This document shows positions 26,932 through 35,777 of a stretch of 48,232 bases of DNA, one piece after another. Under the pieces are notes generated by a model, which searched no databases, was not told the DNA's origin, and worked only from the letters and a program-made list of their open reading frames with translations. The first letter of the stretch is position 1. Every line of letters starts with the position of its first letter. Origin of the DNA: Acetobacter persici JCM 25330 (lineage in GTDB: Bacteria > Pseudomonadota > Alphaproteobacteria > Acetobacterales > Acetobacteraceae); the NCBI RefSeq assembly GCF_000613905.1, contig NZ_BAJW01000019.1, positions 1 through 48,232 on the forward strand, written 5' to 3'. A program made the position numbers and the translations under genes.

Positions 26932-29650
26932 GTCTCGATTTTTCTGCTCTGAACTGGACGATGCTGCAACAGCCCGGATCGTGGGTGACCCTATTCTTGA
27001 CGTCACAGCCAAGGGTGTCACCTCATCCGTGACACTGGACGGAGAGTATACAGGCGAGCATTTCGTTCTCTCGAGCGATGGACATGGCGGCACATTGGCC
27101 ACACTGGAGGTTGATGATGGCACACCCTGTTATTGCGCCGGGACCCTGATCACCACCGATCATGGCGATACCCCCGTAGAAGCGCTGCAAATTGGTGACC
27201 GGGTTATGACAGCATCCGGGGAGACACGCCCCATCCACTGGATTGACCACCGAAGCTACTCCGGACGTTTTGCCTCCCGAAACCCCTCTGTTCTGCCTGT
27301 CATTTTTACAGCCGGGTCTCTGGGTAACGACCTGCCACGACGCGATCTCTGGGTCTCCCCGCGGCATGCAATGTTCATCGATGACGTCCTGATTCCGGCG
27401 GTTCTGCTGGTCAACGGCCAGACCATCCGGCAGGCAAAACAGGTTGATCGTGTCCGGTATTTTCATGTTGAGCTTGAGAGCCATGATATCCTGTTGGCCG
27501 AAGGCGCGCCTGCGGAAAGCTTTGTCGATGATTCCTCACGCGGCATGTTCCACAATGCCCCGGAATACGCTGCGCTGTATCCCGACACCCAGAAAAAACC
27601 GGTCCGATATTGTGCCCCGCGGGTTGAAGAAGGTGTTCTTCTTGAAACTATTCGAAATCGTCTGAACCAGACAGATGGGCCAGACAACACGGAAAAATCG
27701 TCAGGTTCGAGACATCTGGCAGGCTATTTGGATGCTGTGACCCACACGGAAATCAGGGGATGGGCGCGGTGGTCTGACAGCCCCGAACCTGTTCATCTGC
27801 GCATTCTGGATCATGGTATCTGTATTGGGGCCATCATGGCCGATCTGACACGACAGGATGTCGGGATGGCGTGTGGTTTCCAGTTCATTGTCCCCGGTGG
27901 CCTGTCTCCGCACCGGCGCCATATGATTGATGTTCAGCCACTGCACGGAACAGGTCAGCTAGGACATGCTCCCTGGGGCCTTGAACCTGTGGTTGAAACG
28001 CAGGCCGAAACTCGAACCACTCACCCCGCTTCTCCGAACTCTCTTCGCGGCTGGGTTGATCTCGTGTCGCGGGACCGGATTGCAGGCTGGGCCTATAACC
28101 CCGCCACCCCGAAAGTGCCCGTACCCCTTCAGATCGTGGTCAATGGCCAGCTTCGTGCCAGCACGGTCGCAAACGGGCGTCGCCCCGATGTGTTGCAGGC
28201 TGGACAGGGTCCTGAAGGCTGCGGGTTCGACCTTCTTCTGCTCCCGCCCCTCTCTCCGCTGACGCGGCACACCATCGAGATACGCTGGGCCGTCAATGGC
28301 TCTCTGCTGGGTGCGCCCGCTATTCTGCCATCCGCAGACAGCTTTGATCCGGATCTGGAGCAAGCGGTGCAGACCGCAGTCTCGTCGGCAGAAAGCCTCG
28401 AAACACAGAACCATGTCCTGTCCTTCCTGCTGGAGCAGGTCGATCGCCTGAAGCAGGTGCGAGCAGATACAGCCACAGACCACACCCGTATGGCGCTGAA
28501 CCGGCAACTCGCCAGACGAGGATGTACTGAACCCGTTACCCCAGCCCCGAAAGCGTTGGTCATCGACAGCGCCCTGCCGGACGGCCAGCGGGACGCCGGA
28601 TCAGTGGCTGTTCTGTCGCATGTCCGAACCCTGCAAACTCTGGGGTATCAGGTGACCTTTGTCGCCGCTGACGGGATGGGAACGCGGGCTCCCTTCCCTG
28701 TTCCGGACGTCATGCTTTGCAACGTGCCATTTTATAATTCGGTGGAAGAGGTTCTGACGCGGCATGCCAACAGCTACGACGTTGTTTACCTCCATCGGGA
28801 ACATGTGGCATCGCGTTACATAACCCTTGTTCGCCAGACCCAGCACCGGACCCGGGTTGTTTATGCGGTTGCGGATCTGCATCATGTTCGCGTCGCCCGT
28901 CAGGCTGTCATTGAGGGCCGTCCCGAACTGCTCGCAACAGCACGACGGCTGAAAGCAGCCGAATATGACATGGCGAAAAAGGCAGACGTCGTGCTGACTC
29001 ATTCTCTTGCAGAACTGGATCTCCTGCGCCGGGACGTGCCGTCTGCCACCGTTGTGCAGGTCCCGTGGGCTGTCCCGGTCAAAAAACGTGTACCGGGATT
29101 CCAAAAGCGCGCCGGCCTCGCCTTTATCGGTAATTTCGCTCATGCGCCCAACGTTGATGCAGCTCACTGGTTGGTCGACGAAATCATGCCGTTGGTGTGG
29201 AAACAGGCGCCGGACATCATCTGCCATCTTGTTGGCAGCGCCACGCCGGAACCGATCCGGCGTCTTGCCAGTGACCGTGTCCATATTCCGGGTCATGTTC
29301 CCGATCTTTCCGAAGTGCTAGATCAGGTAAGGCTGACTGTTGCCCCATTGCGGTTTGGTGCAGGAATTAAAGGGAAGGTTCTCGACAGTCTTGCTGCAGG
29401 CGTGCCCTGCGTCATGACGCCGGTCGCCACCGAGGGACTGATCTTACCCAAAGCACTGACAAAGCTTGTCGGCACCGGAAATGCAAATCTGGCACAGCTG
29501 ATTGTTCACGCCCACACGGAACGCGACCTGTTCAATCAAAACTCGAAGGCTGGGCAAAACTATATCCGCGATCAGCATAGCCAGCAGTGTGTCGCTCAAA
29601 ACTTGCAGATGTCTCTTCATGCGGCGTCAGGCATTCAACAGGCGGGGTAA
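26903..29650 (+). CDS. Hint-domain plus glycosyltransferase (GT4-like) protein, 5' end rearranged
   Basis: The ATG at 26903 lies inside the recombinase fragment; family-like sequence starts only near residue 18 (LDDAATARIVGDPILDV), so the natural N-terminus is lost. Residues ~76-220 are a Hint_2-type (hedgehog/intein) domain: CYCAGTLITTDHGDTPVEALQIGDRV, SPRHAMFID, YFHVELESHDILLAEGAPAESF. Residues ~268-490 contain two ~100-aa beta-rich repeats with the pattern ...I.GWA......PV.L.I...G. Residues ~540-905 form a GT-B glycosyltransferase with GNFAHAPNVDAAHWLVDEIMP and PLRFGAGIKGKVLDSLAAGVP, the nucleotide-sugar pocket. Secretion or cell-surface polysaccharide work is plausible. Whether Hint and transferase parts were one ancestral gene is unclear. 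Confidence 0.65.
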   Translation: MQASRSLPWQSRFFCSELDDAATARIVGDPILDVTAKGVTSSVTLDGEYTGEHFVLSSDGHGGTLATLEVDDGTPCYCAGTLITTDHGDTPVEALQIGDRVMTASGETRPIHWIDHRSYSGRFASRNPSVLPVIFTAGSLGNDLPRRDLWVSPRHAMFIDDVLIPAVLLVNGQTIRQAKQVDRVRYFHVELESHDILLAEGAPAESFVDDSSRGMFHNAPEYAALYPDTQKKPVRYCAPRVEEGVLLETIRNRLNQTDGPDNTEKSSGSRHLAGYLDAVTHTEIRGWARWSDSPEPVHLRILDHGICIGAIMADLTRQDVGMACGFQFIVPGGLSPHRRHMIDVQPLHGTGQLGHAPWGLEPVVETQAETRTTHPASPNSLRGWVDLVSRDRIAGWAYNPATPKVPVPLQIVVNGQLRASTVANGRRPDVLQAGQGPEGCGFDLLLLPPLSPLTRHTIEIRWAVNGSLLGAPAILPSADSFDPDLEQAVQTAVSSAESLETQNHVLSFLLEQVDRLKQVRADTATDHTRMALNRQLARRGCTEPVTPAPKALVIDSALPDGQRDAGSVAVLSHVRTLQTLGYQVTFVAADGMGTRAPFPVPDVMLCNVPFYNSVEEVLTRHANSYDVVYLHREHVASRYITLVRQTQHRTRVVYAVADLHHVRVARQAVIEGRPELLATARRLKAAEYDMAKKADVVLTHSLAELDLLRRDVPSATVVQVPWAVPVKKRVPGFQKRAGLAFIGNFAHAPNVDAAHWLVDEIMPLVWKQAPDIICHLVGSATPEPIRRLASDRVHIPGHVPDLSEVLDQVRLTVAPLRFGAGIKGKVLDSLAAGVPCVMTPVATEGLILPKALTKLVGTGNANLAQLIVHAHTERDLFNQNSKAGQNYIRDQHSQQCVAQNLQMSLHAASGIQQAG

Positions 29651-29991
29651 CCCAACTAACTGAAAGACAGAAAGCACATCTGCGGCTGTCAGTGTGACGC
29701 GAAACGGCGCAGATGCAACGTCATACGGATCACAGGAAAATCAGACGATTCGGATCAAAAATAACGAAATTTTTTATAGGGAATAAATTTTTTTTTCTAA
29801 CAGTTGACGTTGACTGTACTTCTTCCCCTTTGCTTGTCAAGTAAAATCATGCGCCCTCTTGCAGCAACAATGTTCAGGTAATACTCTAGGTAGGATACAG
29901 AATAACCGAACACACAACGGACACTATAAGGTAAAATCCGTTCCATTTTCTGTATTTCGCCAAAATTAAAAATAGAGGGAAAGAAAAAGCT
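29651..29991. other. AT-rich intergenic region
   Basis: 341 bp with no gene. Long T and A runs occur around 29765-29800. TTGACG near 29807 could be a -35 box for the next gene, but no good -10 lies at the usual distance. GAGGGAAAG shortly before 29992 is a good ribosome site. Confidence 0.35.
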
Positions 29992-30534
29992 ATGGATATT
30001 TATAGCTTCATCAAAGAACTCGTCGAAGACGAGTTCAACCGGGGAAATGTCCCCGCAAATGGATACGCCTCTGATGGGGTCTTCTCAATCATAGACGACC
30101 ATTTTTACGATACGGATACCGCGAAAAAACTGGCAACTGTTCAGGCCCCCGAGTTGAATGGTGATGACTTCCACTATTACCGGGAAGAGCTTTACCGCAC
30201 AGAAGGAGGTGCTTTCTTTTTGGTGGGCCGGGGTCACGGTTGCACCCCCTGGACATATGGTGGTTATCCGGGTCACATGGTTGTCCCTATGACAGACGCC
30301 TCTGTCCGTCGGTGGTTACAGGGACGAAACCTGAACTACCTTTACCTTAACCTTTTCGGAATACCGCCTGAAGCCGGGCGCAAAGAACCTTTTTCTGTTC
30401 TACTACCTGAAGACCTAACGGAGGAAGTTTTCCAAAGAGCATCCGCCATGAATATTCCCGTACAAACTTGGATCGAGATCTTTCTGAGAAATGCGCTAGA
30501 GCGTGAGAGCGATCAGGGAGACACACTGCCGTAA
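29992..30534 (+). CDS. Unknown protein with ribbon-helix-helix-like C-terminus
   Basis: 180 aa with the ribosome site GAGGGAAAG upstream. I do not recognise the N-terminal ~135 residues (MDIYSFIKELVEDEFNRGNVPANGYASDG..., GGAFFLVGRGHGCTPWTYGGYPGHMVVPMTD). The last ~45 residues (SVLLPEDLTEEVFQRASAMNIPVQTWIEIFLRNALERE) have the strand-helix-helix spacing of CopG/Arc/ParD DNA-binding proteins. It stands alone between the Hint/glycosyltransferase ORF and the SDR gene, with an inverted-repeat block after it, so it is not an obvious half of a toxin-antitoxin pair. Codon use is similar to the surroundings. Function unknown. Confidence 0.65.
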   Translation: MDIYSFIKELVEDEFNRGNVPANGYASDGVFSIIDDHFYDTDTAKKLATVQAPELNGDDFHYYREELYRTEGGAFFLVGRGHGCTPWTYGGYPGHMVVPMTDASVRRWLQGRNLNYLYLNLFGIPPEAGRKEPFSVLLPEDLTEEVFQRASAMNIPVQTWIEIFLRNALERESDQGDTLP

Positions 30535-30555
30535 CGCACCTCATGAGAGCATGGT

Positions 30556-30614
30556 GCCTCTCCTCACAGGAGAGGCGCTTGCGTGTCGACAGTTATTGTA
30601 TTCTTGCAATACAA
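30556..30614 (+). terminator. Two successive hairpins downstream of the RHH-like gene
   Basis: GCCTCTCC (30556-30563) pairs with GGAGAGGC (30569-30576), a strong stem but with only a short T pair after it. TTGTATT (30596-30602) pairs with AATACAA (30608-30614) around CTTGC. The first is terminator-like; the second may be an operator or a second terminator. Confidence 0.5.
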
Positions 30615-30817
30615 GAACCACACGAGATCACATTATACTATCTTATACTTGATGCTAATATTCGGAACCACAGTTATCCCCCAACAAAGGGCGTTTACAC
30701 GATTTGATAACCACTCCCTTCATTCAAACTGAGCAGACAGACTGCTGTCGCCTACATAGCTGACATTTGGCTTGAAAAAATTTATCTTCTAACAGCTGCC
30801 ATCGGTCTTCAAAAATA

Positions 30818-31671
30818 TTACCCGTCTGTCGATCGGATTAATTCTTCCCAATCCGTAATTTCCTTTTCTAGACGAGAGAGACGTTTACGAACCAGTTGCA
30901 GAGCATCGCTCCCCAAGAGGAGTTGCGGTGGAGGTGTGTCCGACGCAACGAGCTGAAGCACTGCAGCGGCGAGTTTCGCTGGATCGCCCAATTGTTTGCC
31001 GTCCTTCTCGTGTCGAGCAGCCCGGATCGGATCGAACAGAGTATCGTAGTCTGTAATTGAGCGCTCAGTCCTGACCATAGAACGCCCTGCCCAGTCGGTA
31101 CGGAATGATCCAGGGCATAGCGCTGTAACATGAACTCCAAAGGGCGCCATTTCTGCGCGCATGACTTCCGAAATGCCCTGCAAAGCGAATTTGCTACCAC
31201 AGTAAGACGCCAGACCCGGCATCGTGATCAGACCACCCATTGATGTCACATTTACAATAAACCCGCGACGGCGTTTGCGAAAACGCGGCAGAAAGGCTTT
31301 GGCAATCGCAACAGCTCCGAAGACATTGACGTCGAACTGGCGGCGCATTTCTTCGATAGGAGTTTCCTCCAGAATGCCTTCATGTCCATAGCCGGCATTG
31401 TTGATGAGCACATCGACGGGGCCGTGGTCTTGTTCTGCTTGTGCGACGATGGAGGCAATACGATCGAAGTCAGTGACGTCACACAGGACCGCGCGAACAT
31501 CAGGCATTCGCTCCAGTAAGGACGTTTTGCGGTTTGCGATCGGACTGTACCAATCACCCGATGACCGGCCCCAAGGGCGGCCTGGGCAATGGCCAACCCA
31601 AATCCAGAGTTGGCACCCGTAATAAAGAAGGTTTTCTGTGGCATGGCTCTGCTCGACTGGATTTCGTTCAT
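30818..31671 (-). pseudogene. Short-chain dehydrogenase/reductase, one frameshift
   Basis: The first frame gives MNEIQSSRAMPQKTFFITGANSGFGLAIAQAALGAGHRVIGTVRS (ATG at 31671; 31644 is an alternative). It carries the TGxxxGxG cofactor motif. The rest, from ANRKTSLLERMPDVRAVLCDVTD, is in another frame down to 30818. Adding one base near 31537 joins them into a 284-aa protein. The catalytic set is intact: NNAGYG, S in VNVTSMGG, and YCGSK with Y and K. Classical SDRs use NAD(P)H on small carbonyl or alcohol substrates. It is divergent from an AraC-type regulator 68 bp away, a common arrangement in which the regulator controls the reductase. Confidence 0.82.
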
Positions 31672-31739
31672 GCCTTGACCAATAATAGCGCATTGCCGTG
31701 CTCTCCACTGCGATTTCTCTGATATCCTTGCGCGATCCT

Positions 31740-32650
31740 ATGAATTATCAATCAGATACCTCTTCGCTCCTCGCACTGGCTGCGGAACTCGCACCGCGAT
31801 CTGGCTACAACGCCACGTCTCTGCCGAATGTCCGTATCCTGCGTTCCGAGACCATTCTTGAAGATGTTCCGGTTCTTTATCGGCCTGGGGCGGTTTTCGT
31901 CCTGCAGGGGTTCAAGCAGGGTTTCCTCAATGGCGAGGTCTACCGATATGATGCCGAGCATTATCTTGCCGTTTCGGTCCCTGTGCCTTTCCGGATGGCT
32001 CGCGGGCCAGCCCTGCTAAGCCTCTGCTCGCCATTTACTTCGATTTTGACCTGCATCTTGCTGCTGAAATAGCGACGACCCTGAAGGGACAAGTCGGTCA
32101 GGACGAAAGAATGCAGGCGCGAAGTCTGATTTCAAGTCGAATGGCACCCGCCATGACGGATTTACTCCAACGCCTGCTTCATGCTCTCCATTACCCACAG
32201 GAACTCGCTATTCTTGGTCCGGGGCTATTGCGTGAATTGCATTATCGCATCTTAGTAGGGCATCAGGGCGGATCGCTGATGACAGCGTTGCGTCGTAATG
32301 ACACAATAAACAGGATCGTGCAGAGCCTCACGCTGATCCGCGAACGCTACAAAGAAGGGCTATCGATTCCGGAACTCGCTGTAACAGCCGGTATGAGCGT
32401 TCCGTCATATCACGTCGGCTTTAAGCGCCTCACCGGGAACACCCCGATTCAATATCTCAAGGCGCTGCGGCTGCACGAAGCCCGGCTAATGATCGCACGA
32501 CGTCAGGGAACACTTGCCGTTATTGCCGCCGAAGTCGGCTATGCCAGTTCCGCCCAGTTCAGTCGGGATTTCAAACGCCATTTTCATCGCACCCCAACCG
32601 AGGAGGCTCAATGGATGCGAGAACACCTAAGAGAACTAACACAGGTTTAA
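31740..32650 (+). pseudogene. AraC-family transcriptional regulator, one frameshift
   Basis: The ATG at 31740 gives MNYQSDTSSLLALAAEL and an AraC_N-type cupin region (VPVLYRPGAVFVLQGFKQGFLNGEVYRYDAEHYLAVSVPVPFRM). The frame breaks near 32004-32006. Adding one G to the GGG run continues as ASPAKPLLAIYFDFDLHLAAEIATTLKGQVGQDERMQAR..., a 303-aa protein. The C-terminal double helix-turn-helix (RERYKEGLSIPELAVTAGMSVPSYHVGFKRLTGNTPIQYLKALRLHEARLMI...EVGYASSAQFSRDFKRHFHRTP) is complete. It probably activates the divergent SDR gene in response to a small aromatic or aldehyde-type effector; the ligand is unknown. Confidence 0.83.
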
Positions 32651-32686
32651 CGCGCAAACCTAGCGCCTGGCAATGGCCAATTCCTT

Positions 32687-32724
32687 AGCAGACAGGCGGT
32701 AACCTCCTTCATCACCGGCATTCA
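32687..32724. repeat. Dispersed repeat, copy 1 (AGCAGACAGGCGGT type)
   Basis: AGCAGACAGGCGGT followed by a C-rich stretch, CATC and CATTCA closely resembles the block at 47070-47106 and, less well, 45934-45953. On the minus strand it lies inside an open stretch without start codon (32660-32836, ...QPQLNAGDEGGYRLSAKELAIARR), perhaps a gene relic carrying the repeat. Confidence 0.5.
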
Positions 32725-32851
32725 GCTGAGGTTGGAATTTTCCCCATAGCAGTCTTTCCCAATCTCCCTGTAGGTTTTTGTCCCCAATAGACGTCCTTAT
32801 ATACAGTTCAAAAAACCGAGCCTCCAGACTGCTATATCATTGACTCAGGAA

Positions 32852-32879
32852 ATATATGATCCATATACGTTTCATATAT
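32852..32879. promoter_or_regulatory. Inverted repeat upstream of the ParD-like gene
   Basis: ATATATGA (32852-32859) and TCATATAT (32872-32879) are perfect inverted copies 12 bp apart, with CATATA also repeated inside. The block lies 22 bp before the ParD-like start, the expected place for autoregulation by a ribbon-helix-helix protein. Confidence 0.55.
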
Positions 32880-32901
32880 TTTCTTTTTGGAAGCGACATC
32901 G

Positions 32902-33108
32902 ATGGGCATTGTAAAAATCGACGAAGATCTGCACGAGGAAGCACGTCGGGCAAGCGCGGTAATGTGCCGTTCCATCAACGCTCAAGCCGAATTCTGGATG
33001 AAGATCGGAATGTTGGCCGAAGCTAATCCGACCCTCTCCTTCAATGACATTGTAAAGCAGCAGCTTGTCCTGGGAGATGTTCGTGTCGCGAGCCTGACAG
33101 TCGCGTAA
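32902..33108 (+). CDS. ParD-like (PF11903-type) antitoxin-family protein
   Basis: 68 aa from the ATG at 32902, with GGAAGCG upstream (a TTG at 32887 is less likely). MGIVKIDEDLHEEARRASAVMCRSINAQAEFWMKIGMLAEANPTLSFNDIVKQQL has the ribbon-helix-helix layout of ParD-like proteins: a strand, then R-S-x-x-A-Q-x-E-x-W helix. No ParE-type toxin is next to it. Instead methionine aminopeptidase begins 1 nt after its stop, so the two are translationally coupled. I recall this ParD-like/MAP pairing from other bacterial genomes; its role is not established. It probably represses its own operon through the inverted repeat just upstream. Confidence 0.78.
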   Translation: MGIVKIDEDLHEEARRASAVMCRSINAQAEFWMKIGMLAEANPTLSFNDIVKQQLVLGDVRVASLTVA

Positions 33109-33109
33109 C

Positions 33110-33907
33110 ATGGTGAAAAACTCTGAAGAACTGGCCCTCATGCGGGTGTCAGGCAGACTGTTGGCATCCGTTTTTGAAATGCTGGATGAACTAGACCTCA
33201 TTGGCATGTCAACGTTAGCCGTCAATGATCTAGTCGCACGCTTCATCACTGTTGATCTTGGAGCACGCCCGGCCAGTATGGGGCAATATGATTTCAAATA
33301 TGTTCTGAACTGCTCAATCAATCATGTTGTCTGTCATGGGGTACCTGATCTGGACGAGATCATCCGTGACGGGGACATCATCAATCTCGACATTACACTC
33401 GAAAAAAACGGTTTCATTGCAGATTCGAGCAAAACCTACCTTGTGGGGCATGTACCGCCAGCCGCGCGTCGCCTTGTTCGGGTCGCCCAGGAGGCGATGT
33501 GGGAAGGGATAAAACAGGTGCGCCCAGGAGCACATCTGGGAGATATCGGTTTTGCAATCGAGCGTTATGCCAAGAGGAATAGCTGTTCAGTTGTCAGGGA
33601 GTATTGTGGACACGGGATCGGTCGCGAGATGCATGAAGAACCACAGGTGCTTAATTTTGGAAAGCGAGGAGCAGGCCAAGAACTCAAGGAGGGGATGGTG
33701 TTTACAATAGAGCCCATGGTCAATCAGGGTACGCGGCTGGTTATGACTAAAGACGGCGGATGGACAGTCGTGACCAAAGACCGAAAGCTCTCCGCTCAGT
33801 TCGAACATACTGTTGCAGTTACAAAAAGCGGTGTGGAGATTCTGACCTTGCGTAGGGATGAAGTATCAAGGCTCGGATTAGGTATTATAGGTCTCATGAC
33901 AGGATAG
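33110..33907 (+). CDS. map: Type I methionine aminopeptidase (accessory copy)
   Basis: 265 aa, the normal length for bacterial MAP. The metal-binding and catalytic residues are all visible: H in VVCHGVPD, D in NLDITLEKNGF and ADSSKTY, H in CGHGIGREMHEEP, E in TIEPMVN and E in QFEHTVAV. It removes N-terminal methionine from nascent proteins. Most bacteria carry a housekeeping map elsewhere, so this one coupled to a ParD-like regulator may be an accessory copy; that needs the rest of the genome. FIADSSKTY replaces the more common G-x-x-x-D-T form, and the body otherwise looks fully functional. Confidence 0.9.
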   Translation: MVKNSEELALMRVSGRLLASVFEMLDELDLIGMSTLAVNDLVARFITVDLGARPASMGQYDFKYVLNCSINHVVCHGVPDLDEIIRDGDIINLDITLEKNGFIADSSKTYLVGHVPPAARRLVRVAQEAMWEGIKQVRPGAHLGDIGFAIERYAKRNSCSVVREYCGHGIGREMHEEPQVLNFGKRGAGQELKEGMVFTIEPMVNQGTRLVMTKDGGWTVVTKDRKLSAQFEHTVAVTKSGVEILTLRRDEVSRLGLGIIGLMTG

Positions 33908-34060
33908 ACAGTTAAGCCAACGCCTTCCCCGATTGGAAACAGCGTTCAAGACAGCCGGTGCTTTCTTAACGGGATCACGTGCGAGAAAAGCTGTTCAATG
34001 GAGGTCAACTATCATGCTGGTGCTGCGAGTTAGCAGCCGTTCCGTTTTCCCCCCCTAAGT

Positions 34061-34094
34061 GCCCTTCCCCGCTGAATACTTCACGAGGAAGGGC
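34061..34094 (-). terminator. Inverted repeat between MAP and the unknown gene
   Basis: GCCCTTCC (34061-34068) and GGAAGGGC (34087-34094) form an 8-bp stem with a long loop. It lies 11 bp beyond the end of the minus-strand gene and in the tail of MAP, so it could serve as a convergent terminator. A smaller hairpin GCTGC/GCAGC lies near 34022-34037. Confidence 0.45.
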
Positions 34095-34104
34095 GATATT
34101 TTCC

Positions 34105-34974
34105 TCAATCGTTTTTAACCCAGAACCTTTTTTTTGCAGTTCTCTGCAAGGTCCATCCAGCCTGCCGCATGGCGCGACCAAGTGCCCGCTGATGGATCGT
34201 AGATATTGGCCATCGATAATGAAGCAGATCTTCGACAACCAACCGTGAGGTGATATGGCCTGTCTGAGAGGCGGCCCAGATTTCGAGCACTTCCGGCATC
34301 CGGGCGTACAGCCGCTCCTCGAATGTCGGAAGCGGCGGAGGGGGAGGAGGTGCCTGCTCCTGCTCTTCGCGTGCATGATCAAACTCCTCTACGATGACCG
34401 AAATACGCTCATCGGGAGTTTCTGGGCTTTTGCACCGCGTTCCGAAAAGATGCTCGGCCAGAAATTCAGCATGCTCTTGCAGGGTCAATTCTGCTTCGGG
34501 GTCAGCAACCGCGCCGGCCTCGATTTCTTCCCACGCTTTGCGCAGCCCGATGGGTTCCCAATAGCCGCGGGCGTAATGCTCCGCCAGGTTCTCGTGAGTG
34601 ACCGCCATCCACCGACCTTGTATCACGTTGAAAATTTCAATGCGTTCGGGAAGGCATTTCCGTCGCCGGCTTTCCCTCAGCCATTCCCTGCGTTTTTCTT
34701 GATTATGTACGGGAGCATCACCGCGTTGCTGCGGATCATAAAGCTGACTGTTGGCCTTAGCTCGAACATCCTTCCAGATGTCGCCTGGATCACCGAAGCC
34801 TCGGACGGACAGCGGACAGAGTTCCAGAATATTTTCCGTAGTGGCCAGACACCACCGCCAGGTAATGATGTTCCATACCAGAAGACGGTCAGTCTCTGGC
34901 TCATATCTGGTATTGCGTGCCAACCAGCCCCTCTGGTTTGGCCCCGACAGCATTCTTACTGCGTCATCACGCAT
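34105..34974 (-). CDS. Unknown protein with a winged-helix-like C-terminus
   Basis: 289 aa from the ATG at 34974 (GAGGAA upstream); an ATG at 34989 is possible. I do not recognise a family for the bulk. The N-terminal half is rich in W, R and E (RGWLARNTRYEPETDRLLVWNIITWRWCLAT). A Pro run (QAPPPPPPLPTFEERL) at ~residue 215-230 forms a linker. The last ~65 residues (RMPEVLEIWAASQTGHITSRLVVEDLLHYRWPISTIHQRALGRAMRQAGWTLQRTAKKRFW) resemble the small winged helix at the end of phage or plasmid primase-like proteins. This hints at a nucleic-acid-binding accessory gene from a plasmid or prophage. Convergent with map. Confidence 0.6.
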   Translation of the reverse strand: MRDDAVRMLSGPNQRGWLARNTRYEPETDRLLVWNIITWRWCLATTENILELCPLSVRGFGDPGDIWKDVRAKANSQLYDPQQRGDAPVHNQEKRREWLRESRRRKCLPERIEIFNVIQGRWMAVTHENLAEHYARGYWEPIGLRKAWEEIEAGAVADPEAELTLQEHAEFLAEHLFGTRCKSPETPDERISVIVEEFDHAREEQEQAPPPPPPLPTFEERLYARMPEVLEIWAASQTGHITSRLVVEDLLHYRWPISTIHQRALGRAMRQAGWTLQRTAKKRFWVKND

Positions 34975-34989
34975 GGTGATATTCCTCAT

Positions 34990-35777
34990 TGGTTTCCAAG
35001 CTTCGTTCTGAACAGATCGGAGAAACCAGTTGAGGCGGCCCTGTTGGCCATGGCATGGAGTGGGCGCAGGTAATCGCCCGACCCTCTTTCGAAGGTCGAG
35101 ACGCGTGTAACTGTCTGATAAGCCAGTATTTCATGGCGATCAGCAGTTGATTTGTAGGGATTTATGATGGAAGTGGTTGCGGGGGCACACAACCAAAGAA
35201 AACTGCTGCTTGTCAGCGGCTTCGTTGAACGGCTGTCAGCACAGTTAAACGACTGAAAAAACGAAATATTTTTCTCTACTTCTTTTTGATCCTTTATCAC
35301 CCTTATTCCGAAAGAACTGGACGCCCCTGCCCTACGGCCAGCCGATTACTATGTCAGAGACGATAGATCGCCTTTCCCGCGATCCAGAGGACAACAAAAA
35401 ACATTGAATGCAAATCCGTGGTTCAGGCTTCAGGGAAAAGCCGCATGTAGCTGGTGCCCCTTCCTTCTGTAGCCTCCTGAACCAGAATATCGCGTGCCAC
35501 GATTTCGTTGATATCTCGCAGGACTCTTCCCTCCTCGCATTATTCCGACAATTATGGGGGAAAAGCGCAAGGTCGGCTGTTCGGTATAAAAATTTAGACA
35601 AGCAGCCTTTAGCGAGGTCAACGTTCATGACAGTTAAGCGCTCATTTCAGCTGCTCGACCGGAATTGATGCCACCCAAAAAGCAGACACTATTAGGAACG
35701 ACATTTGGCCTCATCATTACAGATGCTCCGAAGATGAAGGGGTTCTCTCGTGCTTTACCAAGGTGGATATTACAAGC
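34990..35777. other. Gap before the large NTPase gene, with a possible winged-helix remnant
   Basis: About 790 bp without a confident gene. On the minus strand a stop-bounded stretch at 35423-35539 reads RVLRDINEIVARDILVQEATEGRGTSYMRLFPEA. This looks like the C-terminal winged helix of Fic-type or AlbA-type regulators (pattern R.L..LV..GIL....GRGT.Y). It has no start and is probably a relic. A 104-codon minus ORF (34986-35300) has no family signal. Confidence 0.3.

Noticed and set aside
34986..35300. 104-codon minus-strand ORF upstream of the unknown protein
   Set aside because: Low-complexity Ser/Thr-rich sequence without ribosome site; mentioned only as part of the gap.
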